Source: Rhodobacterales bacterium UBA5972
GTDB lineage: Bacteria; Pseudomonadota; Alphaproteobacteria; Rhodobacterales; Rhodobacteraceae
Assembly: GCA_002430125.1 (NCBI GenBank)
Contig: DJBQ01000026.1
Location: forward strand, 1-7,416
Direction: 5' to 3'
DNA: 7,416 nt
In this document: positions 1-7,206 of the stretch, in pieces
How the letters are laid out: every line of letters starts with the position of its first letter
Numbering within the stretch: position 1 is the first letter of the stretch
Made by a program: the position numbers and the translations under genes
The notes under the pieces: generated by a model
Databases searched by the model: none
What the model was told of the DNA's origin: nothing
The model's input: the letters and a program-made list of their open reading frames with translations, nothing else

Positions 1-36
1 ATGAACATTTCGTCAAGTAGACTTCGACGCAACCGC

Positions 37-65
37 TTGAATGGCGAAAGCAAATAGCATATATC
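37..65 (+). promoter_or_regulatory. Likely sigma70 promoter of the 6S RNA
   Basis: TTGAAT at 37-42 and TATATC at 60-65 are separated by 17 bases, the preferred spacing for a housekeeping sigma promoter. Transcription would start about 6-8 bases after the -10 element, near 71-73. That is where the 5' strand of the RNA's terminal stem begins, so promoter and structure support each other. The bases before it (1-36) may be the tail of an upstream gene. zapA commonly sits there in related genomes, but too little is present to call it. Confidence 0.6.
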
Positions 66-70
66 CCTCC

Positions 71-240
71 GTGGCGGGTTCTGCCCATTTCGTGAGTGGC
101 CCTTTCCTCGTGGCCTTAAATTTCTGTACGGGAGCTGGCTCTGTGACTGGCCCTGGCCTATCTCACCCGGTGCCCACCTGGTTGTACCAGGCTCATAGGA
201 ATTCACGCCTCCACGGATGCGTATGCGGGCTCGCCACTTT
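71..240 (+). ncRNA. ssrS: 6S RNA (SsrS), regulator of RNA polymerase
   Basis: 6S RNA mimics an open promoter and binds the housekeeping RNA polymerase holoenzyme, mainly in stationary phase. No covariance search was run; the call rests on structure and position. Positions 71-81 pair with 227-237 in a continuous 11-pair stem (GTGGCG against CGCCAC at its base), and a T-run follows at 238-241. An unpaired central region follows. On its 3' side CCTGG (177-181) and CCAGG (187-191) form a small hairpin, as seen in many 6S RNAs. The apical arm can be built from GTGAG 92-96 with CTCAC 162-166, GGCC 98-101 with GGCC 155-158, and GGCC 112-115 with GGCC 149-152. The length of about 170 nt is normal for the family. 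The gene lies directly upstream of a 5-formyl-THF cyclo-ligase gene, the classic ssrS-ygfA arrangement. Exact ends are estimates. A 72-codon open frame across this region (41-259) has no protein-like character. Confidence 0.85.
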
Positions 241-330
241 TCCCCAGAGATTGGGCTAAAAGCCTGTAATTGGCAGTGCGCGTCGGCAGGGCAGGTGCCT
301 CCGGCGCAGATATTTATGAAAGAAAAAGCC

Positions 331-900
331 ATGCCCGAGTTGAGTGAACAAAAGGCAACGGCCCGCAAACTGGCGTTTGTCGCGCGAAAGCAGGCGTTTG
401 AACTGGGTCTCGACGCCGAGGCGTGCGGGCATTTATCGGCGATCATTGCGCAATATCCCAATGTGGAAGTGATCAGTGGCTATATGCCGATCAGAACCGA
501 GATCAGCCCTTTGCCGGTAATGCGCGCTTTGTCAGCAACCGGTCGGCGCGTTTGCGTGCCGGTTATTCAAAGGCTGGGATTGCCTTTGCTGTTTCGCGAA
601 TGGACGCCGGATTGCCGGATGGTGGGCGGTCCATTCGGGGCCTTGGTGCCAGAAAGTGGCGCGTATCTTGAACCTGAGATTTTGATCGCGCCCTTACTTG
701 CCTTTGATGCGCGCGGATACCGGCTGGGTTACGGGGGCGGGTTTTATGACCGCAGCCTTGAAGGCCTGCGATCGAAACGTAAAACACTGGCGTTTGGGTT
801 TGCCTACAGCGCCCAACAAGTTGGCCAGGTGCCAATCGAAGCCACAGATCAGCCGCTGGATGCAATTGTCACCGAGGCCGGATTGATCCGCCCCTTCTAA
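331..900 (+). CDS. ygfA: 5-formyltetrahydrofolate cyclo-ligase (5,10-methenyl-THF synthetase)
   Basis: This cytoplasmic enzyme converts 5-formyl-THF to 5,10-methenyl-THF with ATP hydrolysis, returning the storage or inhibitory folate to the one-carbon pool. The 189-residue product has the usual family length. An N-terminal basic helix (residues 8-24, rich in Lys/Arg) is followed by the folate-side segment YMPIRTEISP (51-60). The signature glycine-rich loop DARGYRLGYGGGFYDR (126-141) forms part of the ATP/phosphate site. The frame is open back to 217, but that upstream part overlaps the 6S RNA and is unlikely to be translated. ATG 331 is preceded by purine-rich GAAAGAAAAA and gives the normal N-terminus; ATG 316 would add five residues and cannot be excluded. 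It is the first protein gene after the 6S RNA, about 90 bases downstream, and is probably partly transcribed from the same promoter. The next gene starts 38 bases after its stop. Confidence 0.93.
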   Translation: MPELSEQKATARKLAFVARKQAFELGLDAEACGHLSAIIAQYPNVEVISGYMPIRTEISPLPVMRALSATGRRVCVPVIQRLGLPLLFREWTPDCRMVGGPFGALVPESGAYLEPEILIAPLLAFDARGYRLGYGGGFYDRSLEGLRSKRKTLAFGFAYSAQQVGQVPIEATDQPLDAIVTEAGLIRPF

Positions 901-938
901 GACTTGCCCTTACCGAATATGGCCAGTAAGCGTGGGTC

Positions 939-1751
939 ATGAGACTTTTGTTCCTTGGTGATGTAATGGGCCGCACCGGACGGGCGGCGATCAGCGAACA
1001 GCTGCCGCGAATGCGCGCAGACTGGGCGCTTGATTTTGTTGTGGTGAATGGCGAAAACGCCACCGCCGGAATGGGATTAAGCGGCAATCACGCAAAAGCC
1101 ATTTTGGAGGCAGGTGCCGATTGCGTCACCCTTGGCGATCATGCGTTTGACCAGAAAGACATGATGCAGGCGGTCGAAAACGAACCGCGCATCCTGCGGC
1201 CGATGAACTATGCCAAATCGGCTCCGGGCATTGGTATGCGGCTTTATCCGGCGGGCCATGGCAAAAAGGTTCTGGTTGTGCAGGCGCTGGGGCAGGTTTT
1301 TATGAAAAAACCGTTCGCCGATCCCTATTCTGCAGTTGATCAGGCGCTTAAATCGCATCCGCTGGGCAAGCTTGCCAATGCAATCATCGTTGATTTTCAC
1401 GCCGAGGCCACCAGCGAAAAGATGGCGATGGGCCATTGGTGCGACGGGCGGGCCTCGTTGGTTGTCGGAACCCATACACACGTGCCGACGGCGGATGCGC
1501 AGGTGCTTCCGCGCGGCACGGCCTACCAAACCGATGCGGGCATGTGCGGCGATTATGACAGCGTGATCGGCATGAATAAACTCGAGCCGATTCGGCGTTT
1601 TGTCACCGGCATGGCCAAAGACCGGTTTAACCCGGCTGACGGACCCGCGACCTTGTGCGGCACATTTGTCGAAACGGATGACGCCACCGGCTTGGCAACG
1701 CGCGTGGTTTCGGTGCGCATCGGTGGACGGCTGTCGCAGCTATCCCCGTGA
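939..1751 (+). CDS. YmdB-family (TIGR00282) metallophosphoesterase
   Basis: This is a calcineurin-like binuclear metallophosphoesterase of the family of Bacillus subtilis YmdB, which hydrolyses 2',3'- and 3',5'-cyclic nucleotides and affects biofilm and motility decisions. The role in alphaproteobacteria is not established. The 270-residue product has the family length and motifs in order: GDVMGRTGR (7-15, Asp8), VNGENATAGMGL (36-47, Asn38/Glu39), GDHAFDQKD (66-74), DFHAEATSEK (152-161, His154), GTHTHVPTAD (177-186, His179 and His181) and TDAGM (198-202). The usual GNH motif is GDH here, so Asp67 replaces an Asn that ligands metal in B. subtilis YmdB (from memory of that structure). No signal peptide is seen, so it is probably cytoplasmic. 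ATG 939 lacks a strong Shine-Dalgarno sequence. The stop codon overlaps the GTG start of the next gene by 4 bases, which points to translational coupling. Confidence 0.92.
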   Translation: MRLLFLGDVMGRTGRAAISEQLPRMRADWALDFVVVNGENATAGMGLSGNHAKAILEAGADCVTLGDHAFDQKDMMQAVENEPRILRPMNYAKSAPGIGMRLYPAGHGKKVLVVQALGQVFMKKPFADPYSAVDQALKSHPLGKLANAIIVDFHAEATSEKMAMGHWCDGRASLVVGTHTHVPTADAQVLPRGTAYQTDAGMCGDYDSVIGMNKLEPIRRFVTGMAKDRFNPADGPATLCGTFVETDDATGLATRVVSVRIGGRLSQLSP

Positions 1752-2638
1752 GCAGAACCAACACCGGTTACTTTCTGCTGCTTTTGCTGATGGGCGCTGC
1801 GTGGGGGCTGACCCAACCTTTGACGAAAATCGCGGTTTCGACCGGGCATTTGCAGTTTGGCCTGATAGTCTGGCAATTGGTTTTCGGAATTGCCGTCTTG
1901 CTGGCCATTAACCTTTACCGCCGAAATGGCTTGCCGATTGGTCGGCGATATATGCTGCGATATGGCGTGGTGGCGCTGGCGGGCACGATCATCCCCAACA
2001 GCATTTCCTATCAGGCTGCAGTGCATTTGCCGTCGGGGATTTTGTCGATTTTGATGACGTTGGTGGCAATGTTTTCTTTGCCGATGGCGTTGCTGATCGG
2101 GCTTGAAAAATTCCAGCCGTTTCGGTTGGTCGGCGTGCTGTTGGGGGCTGCGGCAATGGTTTTGCTGGTCGGGCCGGACGCCAGCTTGCCGGATCCAAGC
2201 CTTGGAGTCTGGGTTTTGTTCGCTGCAATCACGCCGGTTATGTATGCGTTCGAAAACACCTGGGTGTCACGCTATGGCGTACTTGATCTTGATCCGGTGC
2301 AGGTTTTGCTGGGCGCATCATTGTTCGGCTTGATCATAGTTGTGCCAATGGCACTGGGAACCGGGCAGTGGATTGATATCACCCAACCGTGGAGCGCGCC
2401 TGAATTCGCATTGCTTGGCTCGTCGGTTTTGCATGTGTTTGCTTATGCCGGTTACATCTGGCTGATTGGGCGAACCGGGTCGGTTTTTGCCAGTCAGGTG
2501 TCCTATCTTGTGACCGGCTGCGGCGTGCTTTGGGCGATTGTGCTTTTAAACGAAGGCTATTCCGGATGGGTCTGGTCGGCGATGGCATTGATGATGGTTG
2601 GGCTGTTTTTGGTGCAACCGCGGGATCGGCAGGCATGA
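1748..2638 (+). CDS. EamA/DMT-superfamily membrane transporter (first of a tandem pair)
   Basis: This is a 296-residue inner-membrane protein of the drug/metabolite transporter superfamily, a group that mostly exports amino acids, metabolites or drugs. The substrate cannot be read from sequence. It shows about ten hydrophobic segments in two EamA halves. The first half carries WGLTQPLTK (19-27) in helix 1 and the conserved VHLPSGILS (92-100) near the helix 3-4 region. The second half starts near residue 153 and ends with WSAMALMMVGLFLVQPR. It starts at GTG 1748, whose bases overlap the TGA stop of the upstream phosphoesterase, and its own TGA overlaps the ATG of the next gene. About half of its residues match the next gene's product without gaps across the membrane domain, so the two are tandem paralogues. 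The GTG start has no separate strong Shine-Dalgarno sequence, consistent with translation by coupling. Confidence 0.9.
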   Translation: MSRTNTGYFLLLLLMGAAWGLTQPLTKIAVSTGHLQFGLIVWQLVFGIAVLLAINLYRRNGLPIGRRYMLRYGVVALAGTIIPNSISYQAAVHLPSGILSILMTLVAMFSLPMALLIGLEKFQPFRLVGVLLGAAAMVLLVGPDASLPDPSLGVWVLFAAITPVMYAFENTWVSRYGVLDLDPVQVLLGASLFGLIIVVPMALGTGQWIDITQPWSAPEFALLGSSVLHVFAYAGYIWLIGRTGSVFASQVSYLVTGCGVLWAIVLLNEGYSGWVWSAMALMMVGLFLVQPRDRQA

Positions 2639-3579
2639 GCGCAGCTCAGTCCGCTAAAGAACGTTGGCTGCCACTTGCCATTCTGGTTGCTTTGGGCGCG
2701 GTTTGGGGCCTGAGTTTGCCTTTAACCAAAATCGCCGTATCAACCGGGCATGCACCCCTTGGGCTTGTGGTTTGGGAACTGGTTCTAGCGATTTTTGTCC
2801 TGCAGCTGATTAATCTTGTTCGCCGTCGCCCTTTTCGATTTCGTGCCGAGCACCTGAAGTTGTTCATTTTTATCTCGGTGTTTGGCAACCTGATCCCAAC
2901 AACAATGTGGTTCGTTACCTCGGTGCATCTACCATCGGGTATTTTGGCGATTGTGCTGTCGCTTGTGCCGATGTTCGCGTTGCCCGTGGCGCTGTTCCTG
3001 CGGCTTGAACATTTTCGCTGGTTGCGGCTTGTAGGCGTTTTATGCGGCGCCGTTGCGATTGTGCTGTTGATTGGGCCGGGTACCAGTTTGCCGGATCCAT
3101 CAAAAATATGGTACGTGCTTTTGGCGCTGATCGGTCCGGTCTGTTACGGTATCGAAGGTAACGGGGTGGCGAAAATGGGCCTAAAGGGGCTTGATTCTGT
3201 GCAGGTTCTGCTAGGTGCCTCGATTTTCAGCCTGATTGTGGCAGTGCCGATGACACTTGTTAGCGGCCAGTGGGTAGACATCTTTGTCCCTTGGGGGCAG
3301 GCGGAATACGCGCTGATTGTCACAGCCGTTATGACCACGATTGCCTATGCAGGATATGTCTGGCTGGTTGGACGGGCAGGGTCGGTTTTCGCAGCACAGT
3401 CCAGTTATCTGGTCACTGGATTTGGCGTGATGTGGTCAATTCTAATATTGGCCGAGACCTATTCCGGTTGGGTCTGGATGTCGCTTATTCTGATGTTGGC
3501 CGGATTGTTCTTGGTCCAACCGCGCCGCGCGTGGCCACTTGTGTCTACGGGTAATGCAAGTGACAATAACGCTGACTAA
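2635..3579 (+). CDS. EamA/DMT-superfamily membrane transporter (second of a tandem pair)
   Basis: This is a 314-residue paralogue of the preceding gene, again with about ten membrane segments and two EamA repeats. Landmarks are shared in order: WGLSLPLTKIAVSTGH (24-39), VHLPSGILAIV (97-107), SLPDPS (151-156), VQVLLGAS (189-196), GSVFAAQSSYLVTG (249-262) and YSGWVW (276-281). The two proteins differ most in the hydrophilic link after helix 2 and in the segment after the central SLPDPS. An additional polar tail (about residues 298-314) is absent from the first copy. The frame is open from 2530, but ATG 2635 forms an ATGA overlap with the upstream stop and gives the N-terminus that aligns with the paralogue, so I choose it. 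The substrate is unknown; metabolite export is the usual family role. The next gene begins 15 bases downstream. Confidence 0.9.
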   Translation: MSAAQSAKERWLPLAILVALGAVWGLSLPLTKIAVSTGHAPLGLVVWELVLAIFVLQLINLVRRRPFRFRAEHLKLFIFISVFGNLIPTTMWFVTSVHLPSGILAIVLSLVPMFALPVALFLRLEHFRWLRLVGVLCGAVAIVLLIGPGTSLPDPSKIWYVLLALIGPVCYGIEGNGVAKMGLKGLDSVQVLLGASIFSLIVAVPMTLVSGQWVDIFVPWGQAEYALIVTAVMTTIAYAGYVWLVGRAGSVFAAQSSYLVTGFGVMWSILILAETYSGWVWMSLILMLAGLFLVQPRRAWPLVSTGNASDNNAD

Positions 3580-3594
3580 CCGACAGGGACTGCC

Positions 3595-5373
3595 ATGCCC
3601 GAACTTATCACCGATCCCGATATTAAGGCTTATGTGGCGCTGGCTGTGGTTGGCGTGATGTTTCTGATGTTCCTGCGCGAACACTATCCGACCGAGGTTG
3701 TTGCCATTGGCGGCGCGGCGGCGATGTTGCTGCTGGGATTGGTGCCATATGATCAGGCGATTGCGGTGTTTTCCAACCCGGCTCCGTGGACGATTGCGGC
3801 GATGTTCATCGTGATGGGTGGTTTGGTGCGCACCGGCACTTTGCAGTGGTTCATCGGACACGCAGAACGACGCGCGGCGGATCGACCCAAGACCGTTTTG
3901 GCACTCATGGCGCTGGCGGTTGTTGTAACCTCTGCTTTTGTATCAAACACGCCGGTCGTCGTGGTGATGATCCCGGTAGCAGTGCAACTGGCGCGCACGT
4001 TGGGGGTGTCCGCCTCAAAACTGCTGATCCCGCTTAGTTACGCGGCAATTATCGGTGGTACGATTACGCTGATTGGCACCTCAACCAACCTGCTGGTCGA
4101 CGGCGTTGCGCGCAGTCAGGGATTAAAGGCATTCACCTTGTTTGAAGTCGCCCCATTGGGCGTGATCCTTGCGGCCTTTGTGCTGGCCTATCTGTTCCTG
4201 TTCGCGCGGCATTTATTGCCGGACCGGGATTCGATGGCAACTTTACTCAGCGAAAAGCGGGTGCGTAAGTTCTTTACCGAGGTGGCGATCCCCGAAGGGT
4301 CCGAGCTTGAGGGGGATGAATTAAGTTCTGTCAGCATGTTCAAACGCGACGGGGTTCGCGTGGTAGATGTCCTGCGCGGCGATCTTTCGCTTAGGCGGGA
4401 CATGGCGGCAATCGTGCTGTGTGCTGGCGACCGTGTGGTTTTGCGTACCGGTATGGGCGAGCTTTTGGGGTTGCAGCAAAACAAAGCGGTGCGTGAAGTC
4501 GACAAATTGTCAGAGGTTGAAACCACAACGGTTGAAGCGTTGATTTCACCGGGGTGCAAGATGATCGGGCGCTCGCTTGGGTCAATGCGTCTGCGGCGAC
4601 GTTACGGTGTTTACTTGCTGGCAGTGCACCGGCGAAACCAGAATATAGGCCGGCAGTTGGATGATCTGGTTGTCAGGGTCGGCGACACGCTGCTGTTAGA
4701 GGGGGCTGCCGAAGACATCGCGCGCCTTGCCGCCGATATGGACATGGTTGATATCGCAAGACCGTCCGAAAGCGCCTTTCGGCGTGGCCATGCGCCACTG
4801 GTGTTGGCGGCTTTGGCGGCCATTGTCATCCTGGCGGCCCTTGGCATTGCACCGATATTCGCGCTGGCCGTAGTCGCGGTTGCAGTCATTTTGCTTAGCC
4901 GCGCCATTGACGCCGAGGAGGCATTTTCTTTTGTCGATGGTCGTTTGCTTGCCCTGATCTTTTCGATGCTGGCGGTGGGTGCCGGTTTGCAACATTCCGG
5001 CGCCATGGCGCTGATCGTTCATTTGATGGTGCCGGTTCTGAAGACCCTGCCGCCGTTTTTTGTGATCTGGTCGATCTATCTGCTGACCTCGATCCTGACC
5101 GAGCTTGTGTCAAACAATGCGGTTGCAGTGGTGATTACACCGATAGCTATTGGGTTGGCAGCGGCCTTGGGGATCGACCCACGGCCTTTGGTGGTGGCTG
5201 TAATGGTCGCCGCCTCGGCCTCGTTCGCGACACCCATCGGGTATCAGACCAACACGCTGGTCTATGGGCCGGGGGGGTACAAGTTCACGGATTTCATGCG
5301 GATCGGGATACCGCTGAACATAATGTTAGGTCTACTCTCAAGCTTTCTGATCCCCTATTTCTGGCCTTTATAG
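3595..5373 (+). CDS. SLC13/DASS-type transporter with two RCK_C (TrkA-C) domains
   Basis: This is a 592-residue inner-membrane anion transporter. SLC13 (divalent anion:sodium symporter) proteins carry dicarboxylates, citrate or sulfate, usually with Na+. Forms with inserted TrkA-C domains include the SAC1-like/SLT sulfate transporters of Chlamydomonas, so sulfate or another oxyanion is one possibility. The N-terminal membrane half (about 10-210) carries FVSNTPV (115-121, Ser-Asn-Thr motif) and IGTSTNLLVDG (160-170). Two cytoplasmic RCK_C domains follow, about 224-298 (EVAIPEGSELEG...) and 306-386 (VEALISPGCKMIGRSLGS...), likely ligand-sensing. The C-terminal membrane half (about 400-592) carries LVSNNAV (504-510) and ATPIGYQTNT (545-554), then GPGGYKF. 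ATG 3595 is preceded by AGGGA at 3585-3589 with a good 5-base spacing. It is the last gene of the five-gene + strand run and converges on a paralogue. The substrate is not predictable with confidence. Confidence 0.92.
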   Translation: MPELITDPDIKAYVALAVVGVMFLMFLREHYPTEVVAIGGAAAMLLLGLVPYDQAIAVFSNPAPWTIAAMFIVMGGLVRTGTLQWFIGHAERRAADRPKTVLALMALAVVVTSAFVSNTPVVVVMIPVAVQLARTLGVSASKLLIPLSYAAIIGGTITLIGTSTNLLVDGVARSQGLKAFTLFEVAPLGVILAAFVLAYLFLFARHLLPDRDSMATLLSEKRVRKFFTEVAIPEGSELEGDELSSVSMFKRDGVRVVDVLRGDLSLRRDMAAIVLCAGDRVVLRTGMGELLGLQQNKAVREVDKLSEVETTTVEALISPGCKMIGRSLGSMRLRRRYGVYLLAVHRRNQNIGRQLDDLVVRVGDTLLLEGAAEDIARLAADMDMVDIARPSESAFRRGHAPLVLAALAAIVILAALGIAPIFALAVVAVAVILLSRAIDAEEAFSFVDGRLLALIFSMLAVGAGLQHSGAMALIVHLMVPVLKTLPPFFVIWSIYLLTSILTELVSNNAVAVVITPIAIGLAAALGIDPRPLVVAVMVAASASFATPIGYQTNTLVYGPGGYKFTDFMRIGIPLNIMLGLLSSFLIPYFWPL

Positions 5374-5382
5374 GGTCGGTGT

Positions 5383-5404
5383 CTGGCCTTTTTAAAGTGG
5401 CCAG
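5383..5404. terminator. Hairpin between convergent genes, possible bidirectional terminator
   Basis: CTGGCC at 5383-5388 pairs perfectly with GGCCAG at 5399-5404 around a 10-base loop that can pair partly (TT with AA). It lies 10 bases after the + strand stop and covers the last codons and stop of the - strand gene. No T-run follows the stem on either strand, so it is not a textbook intrinsic terminator. It may instead be a weak or Rho-assisted terminator, or an mRNA-end stabiliser. The 10-base sequence TCTGGCCTTT occurs directly repeated at 5360-5369 and 5382-5391. Confidence 0.4.
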
Positions 5405-7173
5405 AATATCAGGATAGAAGGGATGCTGACAAGGATCACCAGGATTTCCAGTGGCAGGCCAGCGCGCCAATAATCGCCAAATTTATAACCGCCGGGACCA
5501 AGGATCAGCGTGTTGTTCTTATGGCCAATCGGTGTGAGGAACGCGCAGCTGGCAGCGACAGCAACCGCCATCAAAAACGGATCAGCACTGACGCCAAGGC
5601 TTTCAGCCATTTTGATGCCAATCGGTGCAGCGACAATCGCGGTTGCTGTGTTGTTCAGCACATCGCTTAACGTCATGGTGACGACCATCAGCACGGTCAG
5701 AATAGCCCAGGCAGGCAGCCCCTGTGTCAGGTCAATCAGACTGTTGGCCACCAACTGCGTGCCGCCGGAGCTTTCCAGTGCCTGACCCAGCGGGATCATT
5801 GACCCAAGCAACACGACCACCGGCCATTCAACATGGCTGTAAACTTCGGTGACTGGAACAATCTTTGTCAAAACATAAAGTGCGACGACAACCCCAAGTG
5901 CGACGGGCAAATAGACCAGCCCAAAACTGGCCGCCGCAACGGCCACAGCAAACAGACCGATCGCCAGCCAAGTTTTTTCGTTTTGGGTGACATTCAAGCC
6001 GCGTTGAGCCAAGGGCAAACAGCCCAGCCAATCCGTGACATCGGCCTGCACGTCCGAAGGTGCCAGCAACAGCAAGACATCGCCATGCATAATCTCGGTG
6101 CGCCGAACTTGTTTTGTGATTTTTTTCCCCCGCCGGGAAATCCCCATCAAGATCGTATTGTGCCGCCAATTCAGCCCAATCGCCAATGCCGTCTTGCCGC
6201 GAATACGGGCATTTTCCGTGACCACAACTTCGATCAGGCCCAGACCGGCCCCCGCAGCCTGAACTCTGTTCTGACGCAATGGGTCAGCGAAGTCTAACTT
6301 GAAGGTCGTGCGAAATTCGTCCAATGCCTCGGGCGTAGCTTCCATCACCAACACGTCGCCCTCTTGCATTTCGCGGTTGCGCGACGTCCCGTACAAGCGA
6401 TTGCCCGCGCGGATCATGCCAAGAATGGCGACATCCGCTTTTTCCGCATCGCCATAAAGTTCGTGAACTTTCTGGCCGACCAGTTTAGACCCTTTGGGCA
6501 ACGTCAGTTCTGCAACATAGCTTGCGATATCTATCAGATTTTCAGTAGCACCCTCGGTACCTCGATGGCTGGGAATTAACCGCCAGCCAATCGTTGCCAC
6601 GTAAATCAAACCGGCCATCGCGGCCACCAACCCGACCGGGGCAAAATCAAACATCGAGAAAGGTTCGCCAAACGCATCTTCGCGGATCGTTGCAATGATA
6701 ATGTTTGGCGGGGTGCCGATCATCGTGACCATACCGCCAAGAATGGTGGCAAACGACAAGGGCATCAGCGAAAGCCCGGGATCGCGTTTGGCCTTTTTTG
6801 CGGTTTGCACATCAACCGGCATCAGCAAAGCAAGGGCCGCGACGTTGTTCATAAACGCCGACAGAACCGCGCCAATTCCCCCCATCAGCACGATATGCCC
6901 GCCAAGCGAGCGTGTACTGTCGACCATGGATCGGGTTATCAACTGTACCGCCCCGGAATTGACCAGACCGCCAGACACGATCAACACCAAAGCGACAACC
7001 AAAGTGGCAGGATGGCCAAAACCGGAAAACGCCTGATCAGACGGGACGACGCCGGAAAGAACGCCTACCAAAAGGGCTGCAAAGGCAATCAAATCGTACC
7101 GCCAGCGTCCCCAGATCAACAGGACGAACACCGCGCCAAATATTCCAAACAGCGTCATTTGTGCGATTGTCAT
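5392..7173 (-). CDS. SLC13/DASS-type transporter with two RCK_C domains, convergent paralogue
   Basis: This is a 593-residue inner-membrane transporter of the same architecture as its convergent neighbour. The N-terminal membrane half (about 5-200) is followed by two TrkA-C/RCK_C domains (about 218-295 and 305-385) and a C-terminal membrane half (about 400-593). Key motifs are FMNNVAAL (107-114) and MIGTPPNIIIA (151-161) in the first half, and LNNTATAIV (506-514) and TPIGHKNNT (547-555) followed by GPGGYKF in the second. Compared with the neighbour, the first Ser-Asn-Thr is Met-Asn-Asn and the GTSTN loop is GTPPN, so ion or substrate preference probably differs. GTPPN-type loops also occur in ArsB and citrate-type permeases of the ion transporter superfamily. 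Both proteins end in FWPL. ATG at 7171-7173 is preceded on the - strand by AGAGAAG about 12 bases away. It appears to be a single-gene transcript driven from the 7174-7302 gap. The substrate is unknown. Confidence 0.92.
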   Translation of the reverse strand: MTIAQMTLFGIFGAVFVLLIWGRWRYDLIAFAALLVGVLSGVVPSDQAFSGFGHPATLVVALVLIVSGGLVNSGAVQLITRSMVDSTRSLGGHIVLMGGIGAVLSAFMNNVAALALLMPVDVQTAKKAKRDPGLSLMPLSFATILGGMVTMIGTPPNIIIATIREDAFGEPFSMFDFAPVGLVAAMAGLIYVATIGWRLIPSHRGTEGATENLIDIASYVAELTLPKGSKLVGQKVHELYGDAEKADVAILGMIRAGNRLYGTSRNREMQEGDVLVMEATPEALDEFRTTFKLDFADPLRQNRVQAAGAGLGLIEVVVTENARIRGKTALAIGLNWRHNTILMGISRRGKKITKQVRRTEIMHGDVLLLLAPSDVQADVTDWLGCLPLAQRGLNVTQNEKTWLAIGLFAVAVAAASFGLVYLPVALGVVVALYVLTKIVPVTEVYSHVEWPVVVLLGSMIPLGQALESSGGTQLVANSLIDLTQGLPAWAILTVLMVVTMTLSDVLNNTATAIVAAPIGIKMAESLGVSADPFLMAVAVAASCAFLTPIGHKNNTLILGPGGYKFGDYWRAGLPLEILVILVSIPSILIFWPL

Positions 7174-7206
7174 GGCTTGGGTCTTCTCTTTCGTTGTGCG
7201 TTACAG

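Noticed and set aside
1..57. Short open stretch that could be the 3' end of an upstream gene such as zapA
   Set aside because: Frames stop at 18-20 and 55-57, but fewer than 20 codons are visible and none matches a recognisable C-terminus. The synteny expectation alone is not enough.
57..226. Alternative 6S terminal stem pairing 57-74 with 211-226
   Set aside because: It is interrupted by mismatches and would require transcription to start upstream of the -10 element. The 71-81 with 227-237 stem is continuous and fits the promoter.
41..259. 72-codon open frame on the + strand
   Set aside because: It covers the 6S RNA and its promoter, has no recognisable protein motif and no good ribosome binding site.
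217..330. N-terminal extension of the cyclo-ligase frame
   Set aside because: It overlaps the 3' half of the 6S RNA and would make the protein about 38 residues longer than the family. ATG 331 gives the normal length.
1553..2026. 157-codon frame on the - strand
   Set aside because: It is antisense to the phosphoesterase and DMT genes, both well supported. Its composition (Gln/Arg/Ser-rich, no motifs) is typical of a shadow frame in GC-rich DNA.
1748..3579. Possible single fused or frameshifted DMT gene
   Set aside because: Each frame is full length for a ten-helix EamA protein, with a clean stop/start overlap, so these are two complete genes.
5271..5277. Run of seven G residues within the + strand SLC13 gene, possible slippage or sequencing error site
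   Set aside because: The frame is intact across it (GPGGYKF, matching the convergent paralogue), so there is no sign of a frameshift.
5833..6297. 154-codon frame on the + strand inside the - strand transporter
   Set aside because: It is antisense to the well-supported SLC13 gene with no protein-like motifs or ribosome binding site.
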